Of a stretch of 35,999 bases of DNA, positions 25,059 through 32,534 are shown piece after piece (position 1 is the stretch's first letter; every line of letters begins with the position of its first letter). Made by a program: the position numbers and the translations under genes. The notes beneath the pieces were generated by a model that made no database searches, was not told the DNA's origin, and saw nothing but the letters and a program-made list of their open reading frames with translations. The DNA lies in assembly GCA_016874775.1 (NCBI GenBank), contig VGTJ01000029.1, positions 5,001-40,999 on the forward strand. The letters run 5' to 3'. Origin of the DNA: Deltaproteobacteria bacterium. GTDB taxonomy: Bacteria; Desulfobacterota; Binatia; Bin18.

Positions 25059-27512
25059 ATGAGAAGGTTGCTATATCTCATCCATTCCTGTCTAGCGTTG
25101 AACCGCCATCAGAGGTCTCGCTTCTCCGCCCTGTTTGTCCTGGGGATCCTGACGTGTGTCATCAGAGAGGCCCCGCTTTTTGCCAATACCGAAGCGTCCA
25201 CTCTGAGAGTTGCGGGACTTACCGATACTGTCGAGATCTTTGTTGATCAGTGGGGCATGCCGCATATTTACGCCAAGAACCAGCATGATCTCTTTTTTGC
25301 TCAGGGGTATAATGCGGCCCGTGACCGACTCTTTCAACTAGAAATCTGGCGACGACGGGTGACTGGTACGATGGCCGAGATCCAAGGCCCGAAAGCGCTC
25401 GACCGTGACATCGGCGCACGCCTGTTGCGGTTTCGGGGGGATCTGACCAAAGAGATGACTCATTACCATCCCGAAGGACCAGCAATCATTCGCGCGTTTG
25501 TCGAGGGCATCAATGCCTACATCAAAGATACAGAGCAACGCTCAGAATTGTTGCCTATCGAATTTCGCTTGCTCGAAATCAAGCCACAACCATGGACCCC
25601 TGACATTGTGATCTCCCGTATCGGTGGCTTATTCATGAATATCGAAGATGAAGTGCGTATGGCACAACGAGTGAGGTCGGCGGGAGTGGAAAAAACGCTA
25701 GCATTGGTCGACTTTGCTCCAACCAACCCTGACCTTACCGTCGCATTAGGGATAGACCTCACGACCTTCCCGAACACAGTCCTCAAATTCTACACCGCAG
25801 CCCGAGCGGCGGTACAATTCAGCCCTGAAGATGTCATTGCCGAGGCGCGCCCGGAGAATGCAACGATTGCGCAGCTCGATGCATCGAGTTTCCAACCCCA
25901 ACAGTCAGCAGAGGGTAGTAACAACTGGGTTATCAGCGGTACCCGCACCCTTACCCGCCACCCGATGATGGCCAATGATCCACATCGTGCGATTACTGCA
26001 CCGTCGCTTCGTTACTGGGTACATCTCGTTGCACCAGGATGGAATGTGATCGGCGGTGGAGAACCTCACTTACCTGGTGTGTCGATTGGTCACAACCAAT
26101 ACGGCGCCTGGGGTCTGACTATCTTTCCAACTGATAGTGAGGATCTTTACGTTTACAATACCAATCCTGACCAGCCCGACCAGTATCGCTACAAGAATGC
26201 CTGGGAAGGGATGAAGGTGTATCAGGAATCGATTCGCGTGAAAGGACAGGATCCGGTAACCGTAGAGTTAAAGTATACACGCCACGGTCCAGTACTGATG
26301 GAAGATTCGACTGCTCACAAAGCATATGCTTTACGCGCGACATGGCTTGACGTGGGAGCTGCCCCCTATCTCGCCAGCTTGCGTATGGATCAGGCAAAAA
26401 ATTGGGAAGAGTTCCGTGCCGCCTGTGCGTACTCTAATGCACCATCTGAGAACATGGTCTGGGCTGATGTAAAAGGCAATATCGGCTGGCAGTCTACAGG
26501 CACTGTTCCTCGTCGGCCCAACTGGAATGGTATCCTTCCGGTTCCGGGTGATGGGCGGTTTGAGTGGGCGGGAACACTTGCCAGCAAAGAGTTCCCTTTT
26601 GTGTTCAATCCGAGTGAAGGATTTTGGGCCACTGCCAATGCTGAGAATCTTCCTCCCGGATATCCACACATTGTGAGTTTTTTATGGGAGCCGCCCTATC
26701 GACTTGCACGCATTCGCGAACTGTTGAACGCTCGCATGGGTACCACTCCGGTTGATATGATGCGTTGGCAACAAGATGAATTGTCGATCCCTGCGCGTAC
26801 ACTGGTCCCGCTGTTACACGAACTCCGCTCTGAGAACGCGGTGGTTCAGACGGCGTTGGAAAAGCTCCGGTCCTGGGATTACGTGCTGGCGAAGGATTCC
26901 ATTGCCGCTGGAATTTATGCAGCGTGGCAACAACGCTTATGGGAGAATTATCGCGATCGATATGTTCCAGCGTCGGTCCGTCAATATTTTACCAAGATAG
27001 CACCGCAGCGGCTCATCAATAGCCTGACAACGCCGGATACGTTTTATGGTCCGCAGCCAGTTACTGGGAGAGACGAATTTCTTCTTCAGAGCCTTGAACA
27101 GGCGGTACAAAGCCTCATCGAGCAGTTCGGCCCTGATATGAGTAAATGGAACTATGGGAAGGCTGGATACCACCATATCACTATCCGTCACATGCTGGGC
27201 GATGCGGTCAACGCCCAACAGCGTGCCCAACTGAATGTCGGCCCTCTCCCGCGTGGTGGCGACGGATTTACAGTGAACAACACCGACAATAATGCCGAGC
27301 AAAAATCCGGAGCTTCGTTTCGTATCATTGCTGACGTCGCTGACTGGGATCGTTCGCTCGGCACCAACACCCCTGGACAAGCAGGCAATCCTGCTGACCC
27401 ACATTATCGCGACTTAGCAAACTTGTGGGCAGCGGGGAAATACTTTCCGGTGTTCTATTCGCGTGAGAAGGTCCTTACCGTCGCCGAAAAGAAAATCGTC
27501 TTACAACCATAG
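25059..27512 (+). CDS. penicillin acylase family protein
   Basis: 817 residues, Ntn-hydrolase precursor. A hydrophobic N-terminal export segment (FSALFVLGILTCV, around 22-36) is followed by the alpha chain (DQWGMPHIYAKNQHDLFFAQ, GYNAARDRLFQLEIWRRR). The autocatalytic site is EGSNNWVISG; Ser287 becomes the N-terminal nucleophile of the beta chain after maturation. Later motifs: NDPHRAITAPSLRYWVHLV and NTDNNAEQKSGASFRIIAD. It hydrolyses amide bonds of acylated compounds such as N-acyl-homoserine lactones or beta-lactams in the periplasm; the natural substrate is unknown. Length is normal for the family. Confidence 0.92.
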   Translation: MRRLLYLIHSCLALNRHQRSRFSALFVLGILTCVIREAPLFANTEASTLRVAGLTDTVEIFVDQWGMPHIYAKNQHDLFFAQGYNAARDRLFQLEIWRRRVTGTMAEIQGPKALDRDIGARLLRFRGDLTKEMTHYHPEGPAIIRAFVEGINAYIKDTEQRSELLPIEFRLLEIKPQPWTPDIVISRIGGLFMNIEDEVRMAQRVRSAGVEKTLALVDFAPTNPDLTVALGIDLTTFPNTVLKFYTAARAAVQFSPEDVIAEARPENATIAQLDASSFQPQQSAEGSNNWVISGTRTLTRHPMMANDPHRAITAPSLRYWVHLVAPGWNVIGGGEPHLPGVSIGHNQYGAWGLTIFPTDSEDLYVYNTNPDQPDQYRYKNAWEGMKVYQESIRVKGQDPVTVELKYTRHGPVLMEDSTAHKAYALRATWLDVGAAPYLASLRMDQAKNWEEFRAACAYSNAPSENMVWADVKGNIGWQSTGTVPRRPNWNGILPVPGDGRFEWAGTLASKEFPFVFNPSEGFWATANAENLPPGYPHIVSFLWEPPYRLARIRELLNARMGTTPVDMMRWQQDELSIPARTLVPLLHELRSENAVVQTALEKLRSWDYVLAKDSIAAGIYAAWQQRLWENYRDRYVPASVRQYFTKIAPQRLINSLTTPDTFYGPQPVTGRDEFLLQSLEQAVQSLIEQFGPDMSKWNYGKAGYHHITIRHMLGDAVNAQQRAQLNVGPLPRGGDGFTVNNTDNNAEQKSGASFRIIADVADWDRSLGTNTPGQAGNPADPHYRDLANLWAAGKYFPVFYSREKVLTVAEKKIVLQP

Positions 27513-27520
27513 GAGGCGCT

Positions 27521-28033
27521 ATGGCTGCATCTCATCTCGTGCATGATCCCGAAGAGTACCGTATCCCACTGCAGCGGTTTCGTTTTCTGTTGGGCAATTT
27601 TCGTGGAGAAGGGCGATACATGCGCGGCGGGAGTGTATTTCGCAAACAACTGACCGGAATATGGGAGGCTGGCGGTCGCTTCCTCGGCTTACGGATGAGT
27701 GTCACGTATCCGCTGTCTGACGGTCGAAAGGACATGCACGATGCCCTCGTCATCATCGGCGCTGGCGGCACCTCGGGATCCTTTGAAGCCCAGGCGTATA
27801 CCGACAGTGGCCTCATTCAGACGTATCAACTGGAGTGGCATGGCGACACCGTATCATTTGCTGACCGTCCTGCGACTGAGCACGGCAGCAACATACAACG
27901 CGCCCGGAAAAGCTTGACTCCGACTGCAGATGGATTCGAAGAACGTGTTGACGTTGATCGAGGGGATGGTCAATTTGTTTCGTATTCAACAATTATGATG
28001 AAAAGAGCGGATGATTTGGGGAATCTTCTGTAA
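27521..28033 (+). CDS. DUF1579-like lipocalin-type protein
   Basis: 170 residues. The front (FRFLLGNFRGEGRYMRGGSV) and the strand-rich middle (YTDSGLIQTYQLEWHGDTVS) resemble DUF1579 and related small calycin-like proteins that assess binding of a hydrophobic ligand. No signal peptide. A strong ribosome site (TAGGAGG) follows the acylase stop by a few bases, so it is co-transcribed with the acylase. Function not known. Confidence 0.6.
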   Translation: MAASHLVHDPEEYRIPLQRFRFLLGNFRGEGRYMRGGSVFRKQLTGIWEAGGRFLGLRMSVTYPLSDGRKDMHDALVIIGAGGTSGSFEAQAYTDSGLIQTYQLEWHGDTVSFADRPATEHGSNIQRARKSLTPTADGFEERVDVDRGDGQFVSYSTIMMKRADDLGNLL

Positions 28034-28276
28034 GTCAGCATGTGCACGCTATCTCGCTTTCCTTGGCAACATGAGAACAAACTCACTTCCCTCCTGGACG
28101 TCGATTAAAGAATCGTTTTCTTCTTGGCGATCTTTTGGGCGATCGCACAGACTCCACGCCCACCGTATCGTATCCTTGGGAGGCGAGAACAAGGAGGAGC
28201 ATCGGGATACCTATGGAATCTGGTACTTGTAACCCTGGCAGCTACCTGACACCTGTAACCGGAAACTTGTAACCTG
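28034..28276. other. gene-free stretch before the IS701 element
   Basis: 243 bp. No supported gene. Near its end short GTAACC/TGTAACC-like units recur (28229-28275), a degenerate tandem pattern of the kind found in intergenic spacers. An open + frame reads RIVFFLAIFWAIAQTP but has no start. Confidence 0.4.
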
Positions 28277-28294
28277 CTCGACTGTTGTGTTTTG
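28277..28294 (+). repeat. IS701-type inverted repeat, left
   Basis: CTCGACTGTTGTGTTTTG, exact inverse of 29833-29850. Confidence 0.85.
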
Positions 28295-28435
28295 TCCAAA
28301 AGCGCGACATGGTCACAGAGCTGGAACCGCCTGTTGCTTGGCAAACAATTCAGCGAAGACGGTCGCAGCGGACTGTCCACGGTGTAACAGCTCGTGCGCA
28401 TAGAGGATCAGTTTCTCGATCAACGCCTGGCTTTG

Positions 28436-29746
28436 CTACCGACACGCCTCCCCAATAGTCTTGATCGGGGGCGTCCGGCCGTGCCCTTTTTTCGGTGACG
28501 CTGCGAGACACTGCAAATGCAGGAACGAATACGCCACGAAGACCAGACACCAATGTTTCTTAATGGCTGCGGCCGTGCGCATGCGATACTCGTCGAGCCC
28601 CAGATGTCCCTTGCTGTCCTGATAAAAGGTTTCAATGGGCCAGCGTTGTACGTAGGTTTCCAAGATTTTCTTGGCGGCCCAGTCCGTCCGATTGCTGACC
28701 AACACCGCATAGGTCCCCGTCAGTTCTACGTTCCCAAAGCTCATGACCAAGCGCACCTTGCCCAAGCCGGGCACCCGCAGATTGAGCGCAAAATACCAAT
28801 ACCCCCGCTCCCCGATCGTCACGTGCGTGTAGGCGGTGCGAGGAATGAGCGGCACGAGGTCTTCCATCTTGATATGCGGCCCGGCTAGCACCAGCTTCTG
28901 ACCCTGCGCATCCCGCAGGGTGAAGGAGTGCACTTCGAGATTGCGGTTCTTCTTGAGTAAACTGACCCAGTCTTTCTGCAGCTTGGCCAGTTCTTCCACC
29001 ACCTCCGCACACAGAAACCAACTGTCCATCAGCACGGTCTGAAAGGGGACGTCGTGCTCAACCGCTTGCGTGATCAACTCGATCGCCAGCACAATCTTGG
29101 TACGAAACTGCTCGTGCAGCGTCTTAAACTCCGCGTCCTGGAGCAACCGTGCGTCCACCTCCTTGTGCAATCGCGTCCGGAGCTTGGTCTCGGTCGGAAT
29201 TGCGCGCGTGGGAAAATACTCGCGCACGAACTCCTCCCACCGCGTTTGCTTTTCATAGCGCCGATACAGCCGGACCTCGAGCGGAAAGCGCACGGCCCCA
29301 CTCACATAGTGCGTCGTCACCAGACTATGCCCCAGCGGATACCGCCCCTCGCAGTGGTCGTAATGCCGTGCCACGTACTCGAACACACTCCCTACGTGTT
29401 CGCACAGCGTATCGTCCACGATCACACACGACTGCTGAGCCTTCCGTCGCACGGCGTCGGTTTGCTCCAGCATGTAGCTAATCCGTTTCTCGTTGACCTT
29501 CTCCGGCTCCCACGGCGCTTCACTAAAGAACCGCGACAGGTTGGTCTTGTCGGCACTCTCCAGTAGACAGCGGCTGATATTGGCCATGCTCTTGTTCGCC
29601 AACACCATCAATCCCGTCAGGTAATTCTCAAAGTGCTGAAATTGGCAGCGGTTCTCGAACAGCTCGCGAAACACCTGAGCATGTTCTACGACCACGGGGG
29701 CAGGAGCCACAAGCGGCAGTTGCATCGGCGGACGCTCCTCTCGCAT
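28436..29746 (-). CDS. IS701-family transposase, probably shortened by TAG
   Basis: 436 residues to the TAG at 28436-28438. DDE-type: first Asp in CVIVDDTLCEHVG, second in VLMDSWFLCAE, and the Y-R-E-K motif region YVQRWPIETFYQDSKGHLGL. The same frame continues after the TAG for about 40 codons (QSQALIEKLILYAHELLHRG, then FAELFAKQQAVPAL) to a TGA at 28313-28315, so the TAG looks like a mutated CAG near the C-terminus. All catalytic residues precede it, so the shortened protein may still work. Confidence 0.88.
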   Translation of the reverse strand: MREERPPMQLPLVAPAPVVVEHAQVFRELFENRCQFQHFENYLTGLMVLANKSMANISRCLLESADKTNLSRFFSEAPWEPEKVNEKRISYMLEQTDAVRRKAQQSCVIVDDTLCEHVGSVFEYVARHYDHCEGRYPLGHSLVTTHYVSGAVRFPLEVRLYRRYEKQTRWEEFVREYFPTRAIPTETKLRTRLHKEVDARLLQDAEFKTLHEQFRTKIVLAIELITQAVEHDVPFQTVLMDSWFLCAEVVEELAKLQKDWVSLLKKNRNLEVHSFTLRDAQGQKLVLAGPHIKMEDLVPLIPRTAYTHVTIGERGYWYFALNLRVPGLGKVRLVMSFGNVELTGTYAVLVSNRTDWAAKKILETYVQRWPIETFYQDSKGHLGLDEYRMRTAAAIKKHWCLVFVAYSFLHLQCLAASPKKGHGRTPPIKTIGEACR

Positions 29747-29832
29747 AGCGGTTGGGGTGGGCTAGATGCTACCACTCCCCTCATGGAAGAATCAAATTCC
29801 TCCCAATCCGGGTTCCAGATTCAGATCTGCTC

Positions 29833-29850
29833 CAAAACACAACAGTCGAG
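29833..29850 (-). repeat. IS701-type inverted repeat, right
   Basis: CAAAACACAACAGTCGAG on the + strand, exact inverse of 28277-28294. Confidence 0.85.
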
Positions 29851-29875
29851 GTCCTTTATCCTGGTCCCGTCTTCA

Positions 29876-29914
29876 CACAAAACAAAAGGACCCTGGCAGT
29901 GCGTCAGAGTCCTT
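29876..29914 (+). repeat. dispersed hairpin repeat, copy 1
   Basis: 39 bp, differing from copy 2 (31017-31055) at only three positions and in the same orientation. It begins CACAAAACAAAAGGACCCTG and forms a stem between AAAGGACCCTGG-like and CAGAGTCCTT halves. Here it overlaps the start of the peptidase remnant. Confidence 0.75.
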
Positions 29915-30167
29915 GCTGGACTCTTTACGTCAGTTGTTGCAGGCAGGTATTCCGCCTATCGTCCTCGTTGACACCGCTTGGCTGCAGAGTTACTAGCAGA
30001 GAGAGTGCGTACACGCTTTGGTGGTGGTTGATATTGAAGCACAGGTTGTTTGTGCGAACGATCCATTTTTTGCCGATGCCCCCAAGCGGATTCCTACCAC
30101 CGAGTTTTTAGCTGCGTGGGGAGTGTATGGCCAATTCACTATCACCCTCATCTTGTCACACTCGTAA
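29901..30167 (+). pseudogene. C39-peptidase-like remnant
   Basis: One frame reads SLRQLLQAGIPPIVLVDTAW, then TAG at 29994-29996 where a Trp codon (TGG) would fit, then CVHALVVVDIEAQVVCANDP and PTTEFLAAWGVYGQFTITLI, with a stop at 30165-30167. The spacing of a histidine in HALVVV and the Asn-Asp-Pro segment is that of papain-like C39/C39-like cysteine peptidases. The N-terminal half with the catalytic cysteine is missing; the remnant begins close to the IS701 right end. Family assignment is by motif only. Confidence 0.55.
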
Positions 30168-30172
30168 AGAGC

Positions 30173-30607
30173 TCACCCTTTCTCACTTAGCATTTTAGTG
30201 AGAACATCCTCAGGAGGAGGAAAACTGCCTTCCTCGATCAGCGCGGCGCGTAACGCAACCCGATACGACAAATTAATTGCTAACACTTCAATTGTCACTT
30301 TACCGGTAGGTGTTTTTCCCACCAACACTGGTCCGTCCCACGCAAAGTGGTCAGTCCAGCGATCTGTACGGGGATTAAACAGTGCGACGTGTTGTCCCGC
30401 CAAATATCCAGCGATATTTGGCCCCTTATGAGAATTGCAGCGCTCGCAGCTCAGTGCGAGATTATCCGCAACGGTCGGCCCTCCGTGTTTCTCAGCAATA
30501 ATGTGATCAATTTGAAACGGGAGTAACGTCACCTCTGCTGAGACGTGACAATACTCACACCGTTGGGAGGCGCGTTGCCATACCAAGCGCCGAAGCTCAG
30601 GCTCCAT
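30173..30607 (-). CDS. HNH endonuclease
   Basis: 144 residues. CEYCH near residue 18, DHIIAEKHGG (the catalytic His of the HNH motif) and NLALSCERCNSHKG give the zinc-bound beta-beta-alpha metal finger. The C-terminal half, NPRTDRWTDHFAWDGPVLVG, is common to short HNH proteins in cyanobacteria and planctomycetes. It follows a small partner gene after 6 bp. Probably a nicking or cleaving nuclease; whether it serves defence or a mobile element is not shown. Confidence 0.9.
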   Translation of the reverse strand: MEPELRRLVWQRASQRCEYCHVSAEVTLLPFQIDHIIAEKHGGPTVADNLALSCERCNSHKGPNIAGYLAGQHVALFNPRTDRWTDHFAWDGPVLVGKTPTGKVTIEVLAINLSYRVALRAALIEEGSFPPPEDVLTKMLSEKG

Positions 30608-30613
30608 AAAATT

Positions 30614-30895
30614 CTACAAGAGCCCTGCCTGTTTGAGGGAGAGGCGCGCTTTTGATTGCAGGAGCTCTAAGAGTCCCGTGATGCGTTCATACTCATCGAG
30701 TTCTGCGCGTTCTTCGGCTGAAAGCGTTCCGGCCCGAGCCTTCGTCGCTAAGTCATTCACACGGTCACTGTCTGTTGGTGACAGGCGAAAATGCAAAATT
30801 GATCGCGCTGCTTCAATCGGCAGGTTTCCTTCCGCCGGTTGAATGGCACGACTAAGAATACCGGCCCCATAATCTAGGATTGACATCGTACTCAT
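30614..30895 (-). CDS. small partner protein of the HNH endonuclease
   Basis: 93 residues from the ATG at 30895, preceded by GGGAAGA. The C-terminal part (LSPTDSDRVNDLATKARAGT, LSAEERAELDEYERITGLLE, LLQSKARLSL) is a helical, acidic domain that recurs directly before short HNH genes in several phyla. I do not recognise a function. The arrangement, small acidic protein first and nuclease second, resembles an immunity or antitoxin pair, but that is inference. Confidence 0.7.
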   Translation of the reverse strand: MSTMSILDYGAGILSRAIQPAEGNLPIEAARSILHFRLSPTDSDRVNDLATKARAGTLSAEERAELDEYERITGLLELLQSKARLSLKQAGLL

Positions 30896-31153
30896 TGTTC
30901 TTCCCTCATCAATGCAATAGCAAAATCTCCGTAATCCTACCATGATGCGAAGATGAGAGGGAGCAGCGCCTTTATGCCATTTCTAAGGCTCGCTCATTCT
31001 TTCCTCGCCGCTATACCACAAAACAAAAGGACCCTGGCATTGCACCAGAGTCCTTTGTAAGGGTTGAGAAATCATAGAATGTGCATCGCAAGAATCTATG
31101 TCGGGACGGGATGCCCCCTAAACCTTAAGTCATCAGGTGAGGCCTGGGAGCAT
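30896..31153. other. gene-free stretch with repeat copy 2
   Basis: No gene seen apart from the hairpin repeat at 31017-31055. It separates the HNH pair from the end of the redox genes; both flanking operons read leftward. Confidence 0.4.
31017..31055 (+). terminator. dispersed hairpin repeat, copy 2 (terminator-like)
   Basis: AAAGGACCCTGG pairs with CCAGAGTCCTTT around a short loop with a single G-U-type mismatch, preceded by an A-run and followed by TTT, so it could end transcription in both directions. It lies just downstream of the leftward redox operon. It is almost identical to 29876-29914. Confidence 0.6.
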
Positions 31154-31567
31154 TTATTCTCCAGGACAACGCGGGCTCGGTGTCGTCTCTGTCTTGCGAG
31201 TCTTACACGACCAGCCAGTGAACGGGAGCCCTTTTGCCGCACTATAGCCTGTCGCACGATTTTCTACTTTGCCTGCGGTATCAGCCAGCACAAATGTCGG
31301 CGTCCCATTTACCCCATATGCCAGAAACGATTTCCGCAATTCATCTGTGGCAATAGTCGCCGGGAATGGACCTTGGTATTTGCTGAAGAACGCATCGAGT
31401 TGCTCCGACGACTCGTCGGTAATCGCTATCACAGGTATCCCGCGCTCGCGCTCGAACGCGACCACTTCGGGTAACGAGGCCTTACAGGGCCCACACCATG
31501 TGGCCCAGAAGAAGAGGAGATATGGCCCACCCTGGCCTCTTATGTTGAGAGAGCCTCGGCAAGGCAA
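31154..31567 (-). CDS. TlpA-like thioredoxin-fold protein
   Basis: 137 residues if started at the TTG that directly follows the TAA of the upstream gene. The active site is YLLFFWATWCGPCKASLPEV (WCGPC), then the cis-proline strand NGTPTFVLAD. It should be a periplasmic thiol-disulfide reductase or oxidase. It is odd in having no signal peptide, no first beta strand and no visible ribosome site: the core starts within 20 residues of the start. It lies in the same frame as the preceding selenoprotein gene, so it could be a fused or truncated gene. Expression may depend on coupling at the TAA-TTG junction. Confidence 0.75.
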   Translation of the reverse strand: MPCRGSLNIRGQGGPYLLFFWATWCGPCKASLPEVVAFERERGIPVIAITDESSEQLDAFFSKYQGPFPATIATDELRKSFLAYGVNGTPTFVLADTAGKVENRATGYSAAKGLPFTGWSCKTRKTETTPSPRCPGE

Positions 31568-32386
31568 TTACTTGGTATTGGCTGAGGCAGCATCAATCGC
31601 CGCTTGAAAGGCGGCAAAGGGCTGCGCTCCACTCAACCGTTGCAGCGTTTTCACTTTTCCATCTTTTCCTTCAGGGACAGCCAAAAAGAACGCGGGCGTC
31701 CCGGTTATCCCAGCTTTCTGCGCTTCGCCCATATCTCTCCGTACTGCTGCAGCATACGTTCCCTCAGTGAGGCATCTCTTAAACCCATCCTCATTGAGGC
31801 CAATCGCTTTGGCGTGTCCGACCAGGTCGTCAGGATTCAACGCTTGCTGGTTGGTAAATAACCGCTCGTGCATCTCCCAATACTTCCCCTGGCCTTTGGC
31901 ACACCGGGTTGCCTCGGCTGCCTTAAACGCATTCTTGTGAATGGCTTCTAAGGGAAGATCCAACAACGCAAACCTGAGTTTTCCAGTATTGACGTATTCT
32001 TTTTCGATTTGTGGCCACGTCTCACGGACGTGTCTTCCGCAGAACGGTCATTGATAGTCGGTGAACTCGATCAGCACCAGCTTCGCGTTCTTCTCTCCTT
32101 TCGTTTGCGTGTCGTCGAGACTCAAGACTACATTCTGTGGCGGTGGTGGTGCCCCACCAGCAGGGCGGGCTTGCAACAAGGTCTTGATCTCCTGCAAATC
32201 CTTTTGCAACGCGCGCTGCCCTTCTCTGATCCCTTCCACTTCTCGCCGCAGCGCTTGTATTTCTTTGAGTGCGCCGATCTCTTCTCGGAGCGCTTTCACC
32301 TCTTCCGAGCTTTGCGCGTAACTCAGCTGACTGCTTATGAGAGCGAGCGTCGTCAAGCTGACCATAACAACTGAAAATTTTCTCAC
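31568..32386 (-). CDS. DsbA-like selenoprotein (in-frame TGA = Sec113)
   Basis: 272 residues with TGA at 32048-32050 read as selenocysteine. Start GTG at 32386, 8 bp after AAAGGAG; a GTG at 32404 overlaps that ribosome site. Residues 1-25 are a signal peptide (FSVVMVSLTTLALISSQLSY), about 26-75 a coiled coil, then a Pro/Gly linker. The thioredoxin fold begins KLVLIEFTDYQ, followed by TGA and PFCGRHVRE: a U-P-F-C site where DsbA relatives have C-P-x-C. The helical insert (WEMHERLFTNQQALN) and the cis-proline strand ITGTPAFFL follow, ending SANTK. The frame is open for 158 codons after TGA, and a hairpin with SECIS features lies 15 nt downstream. DsbA-like selenoproteins are a known class. A nonsense mutation is the alternative. 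Confidence 0.72.
32016..32032 (-). promoter_or_regulatory. candidate bacterial SECIS hairpin
   Basis: On the coding strand CACGTC (32032-32027), loop CGTGA (32026-32022), GACGTG (32021-32016): a perfect 6-bp stem. It begins 15 nt after the TGA, with 21 nt between TGA and loop. Bacterial SECIS elements recruit SelB and usually have a small loop with a G among its first bases about 16-37 nt after UGA; this one fits on both points. Confidence 0.6.
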
Positions 32387-32404
32387 TATCTCGTCTCCTT
32401 TCAC

Positions 32405-32534
32405 GTTACCTTGTACTGATCTGATGCCTGCTCTTCATAGAGCAGATTGTGCTTATCATCGTCGAATCCTCGCCGGAAGGGAGCGGCTATGCCTCTGTGT
32501 TCTTGTAACGCGACAGAGGAGAGTTCCATCAAAC
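32405..32534. other. leader region of the redox operon
   Basis: 130 bp between the LuxR remnant and the selenoprotein gene. A perfect hairpin CTGCTCT-TCAT-AGAGCAG lies at 32428-32445, just ahead of the redox operon, and the terminator-like hairpin at 32492-32519 lies further upstream. A promoter is expected between them but I could not assign one. Confidence 0.4.
32492..32519 (-). terminator. hairpin after the LuxR remnant
   Basis: CCTCTGT (32492-32498) and ACAGAGG (32513-32519) form a perfect 7-bp stem with a 14-nt loop, 15 bp downstream of the regulator stop. No clear T-run. Confidence 0.4.

Larger units (their letters stand above)
28277..29850 (-). mobile_element. IS701-type insertion sequence (about 1.57 kb)
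   Basis: An 18-bp perfect inverted repeat, CTCGACTGTTGTGTTTTG at 28277-28294 and its complement at 29833-29850, brackets the transposase gene. The flanking four bases (CCTG and GTCC) do not match, so no target duplication is visible; one flank may have rearranged. Confidence 0.85.

Noticed and set aside
28105-28250. Possible small membrane protein on the plus strand (RIVFFLAIFWAIAQTP)
   Set aside because: Starts after a stop without a start codon or ribosome site, and lies in degenerate repeat sequence.
29054-29566. Plus-strand open frame of 170 codons
   Set aside because: Complement of the IS701 transposase; arginine- and histidine-rich composition typical of antisense frames.
32386-32404. 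Earlier GTG start of the selenoprotein at 32404
   Set aside because: It would place the start codon against the AAAGGAG ribosome site that correctly spaces the GTG at 32386.
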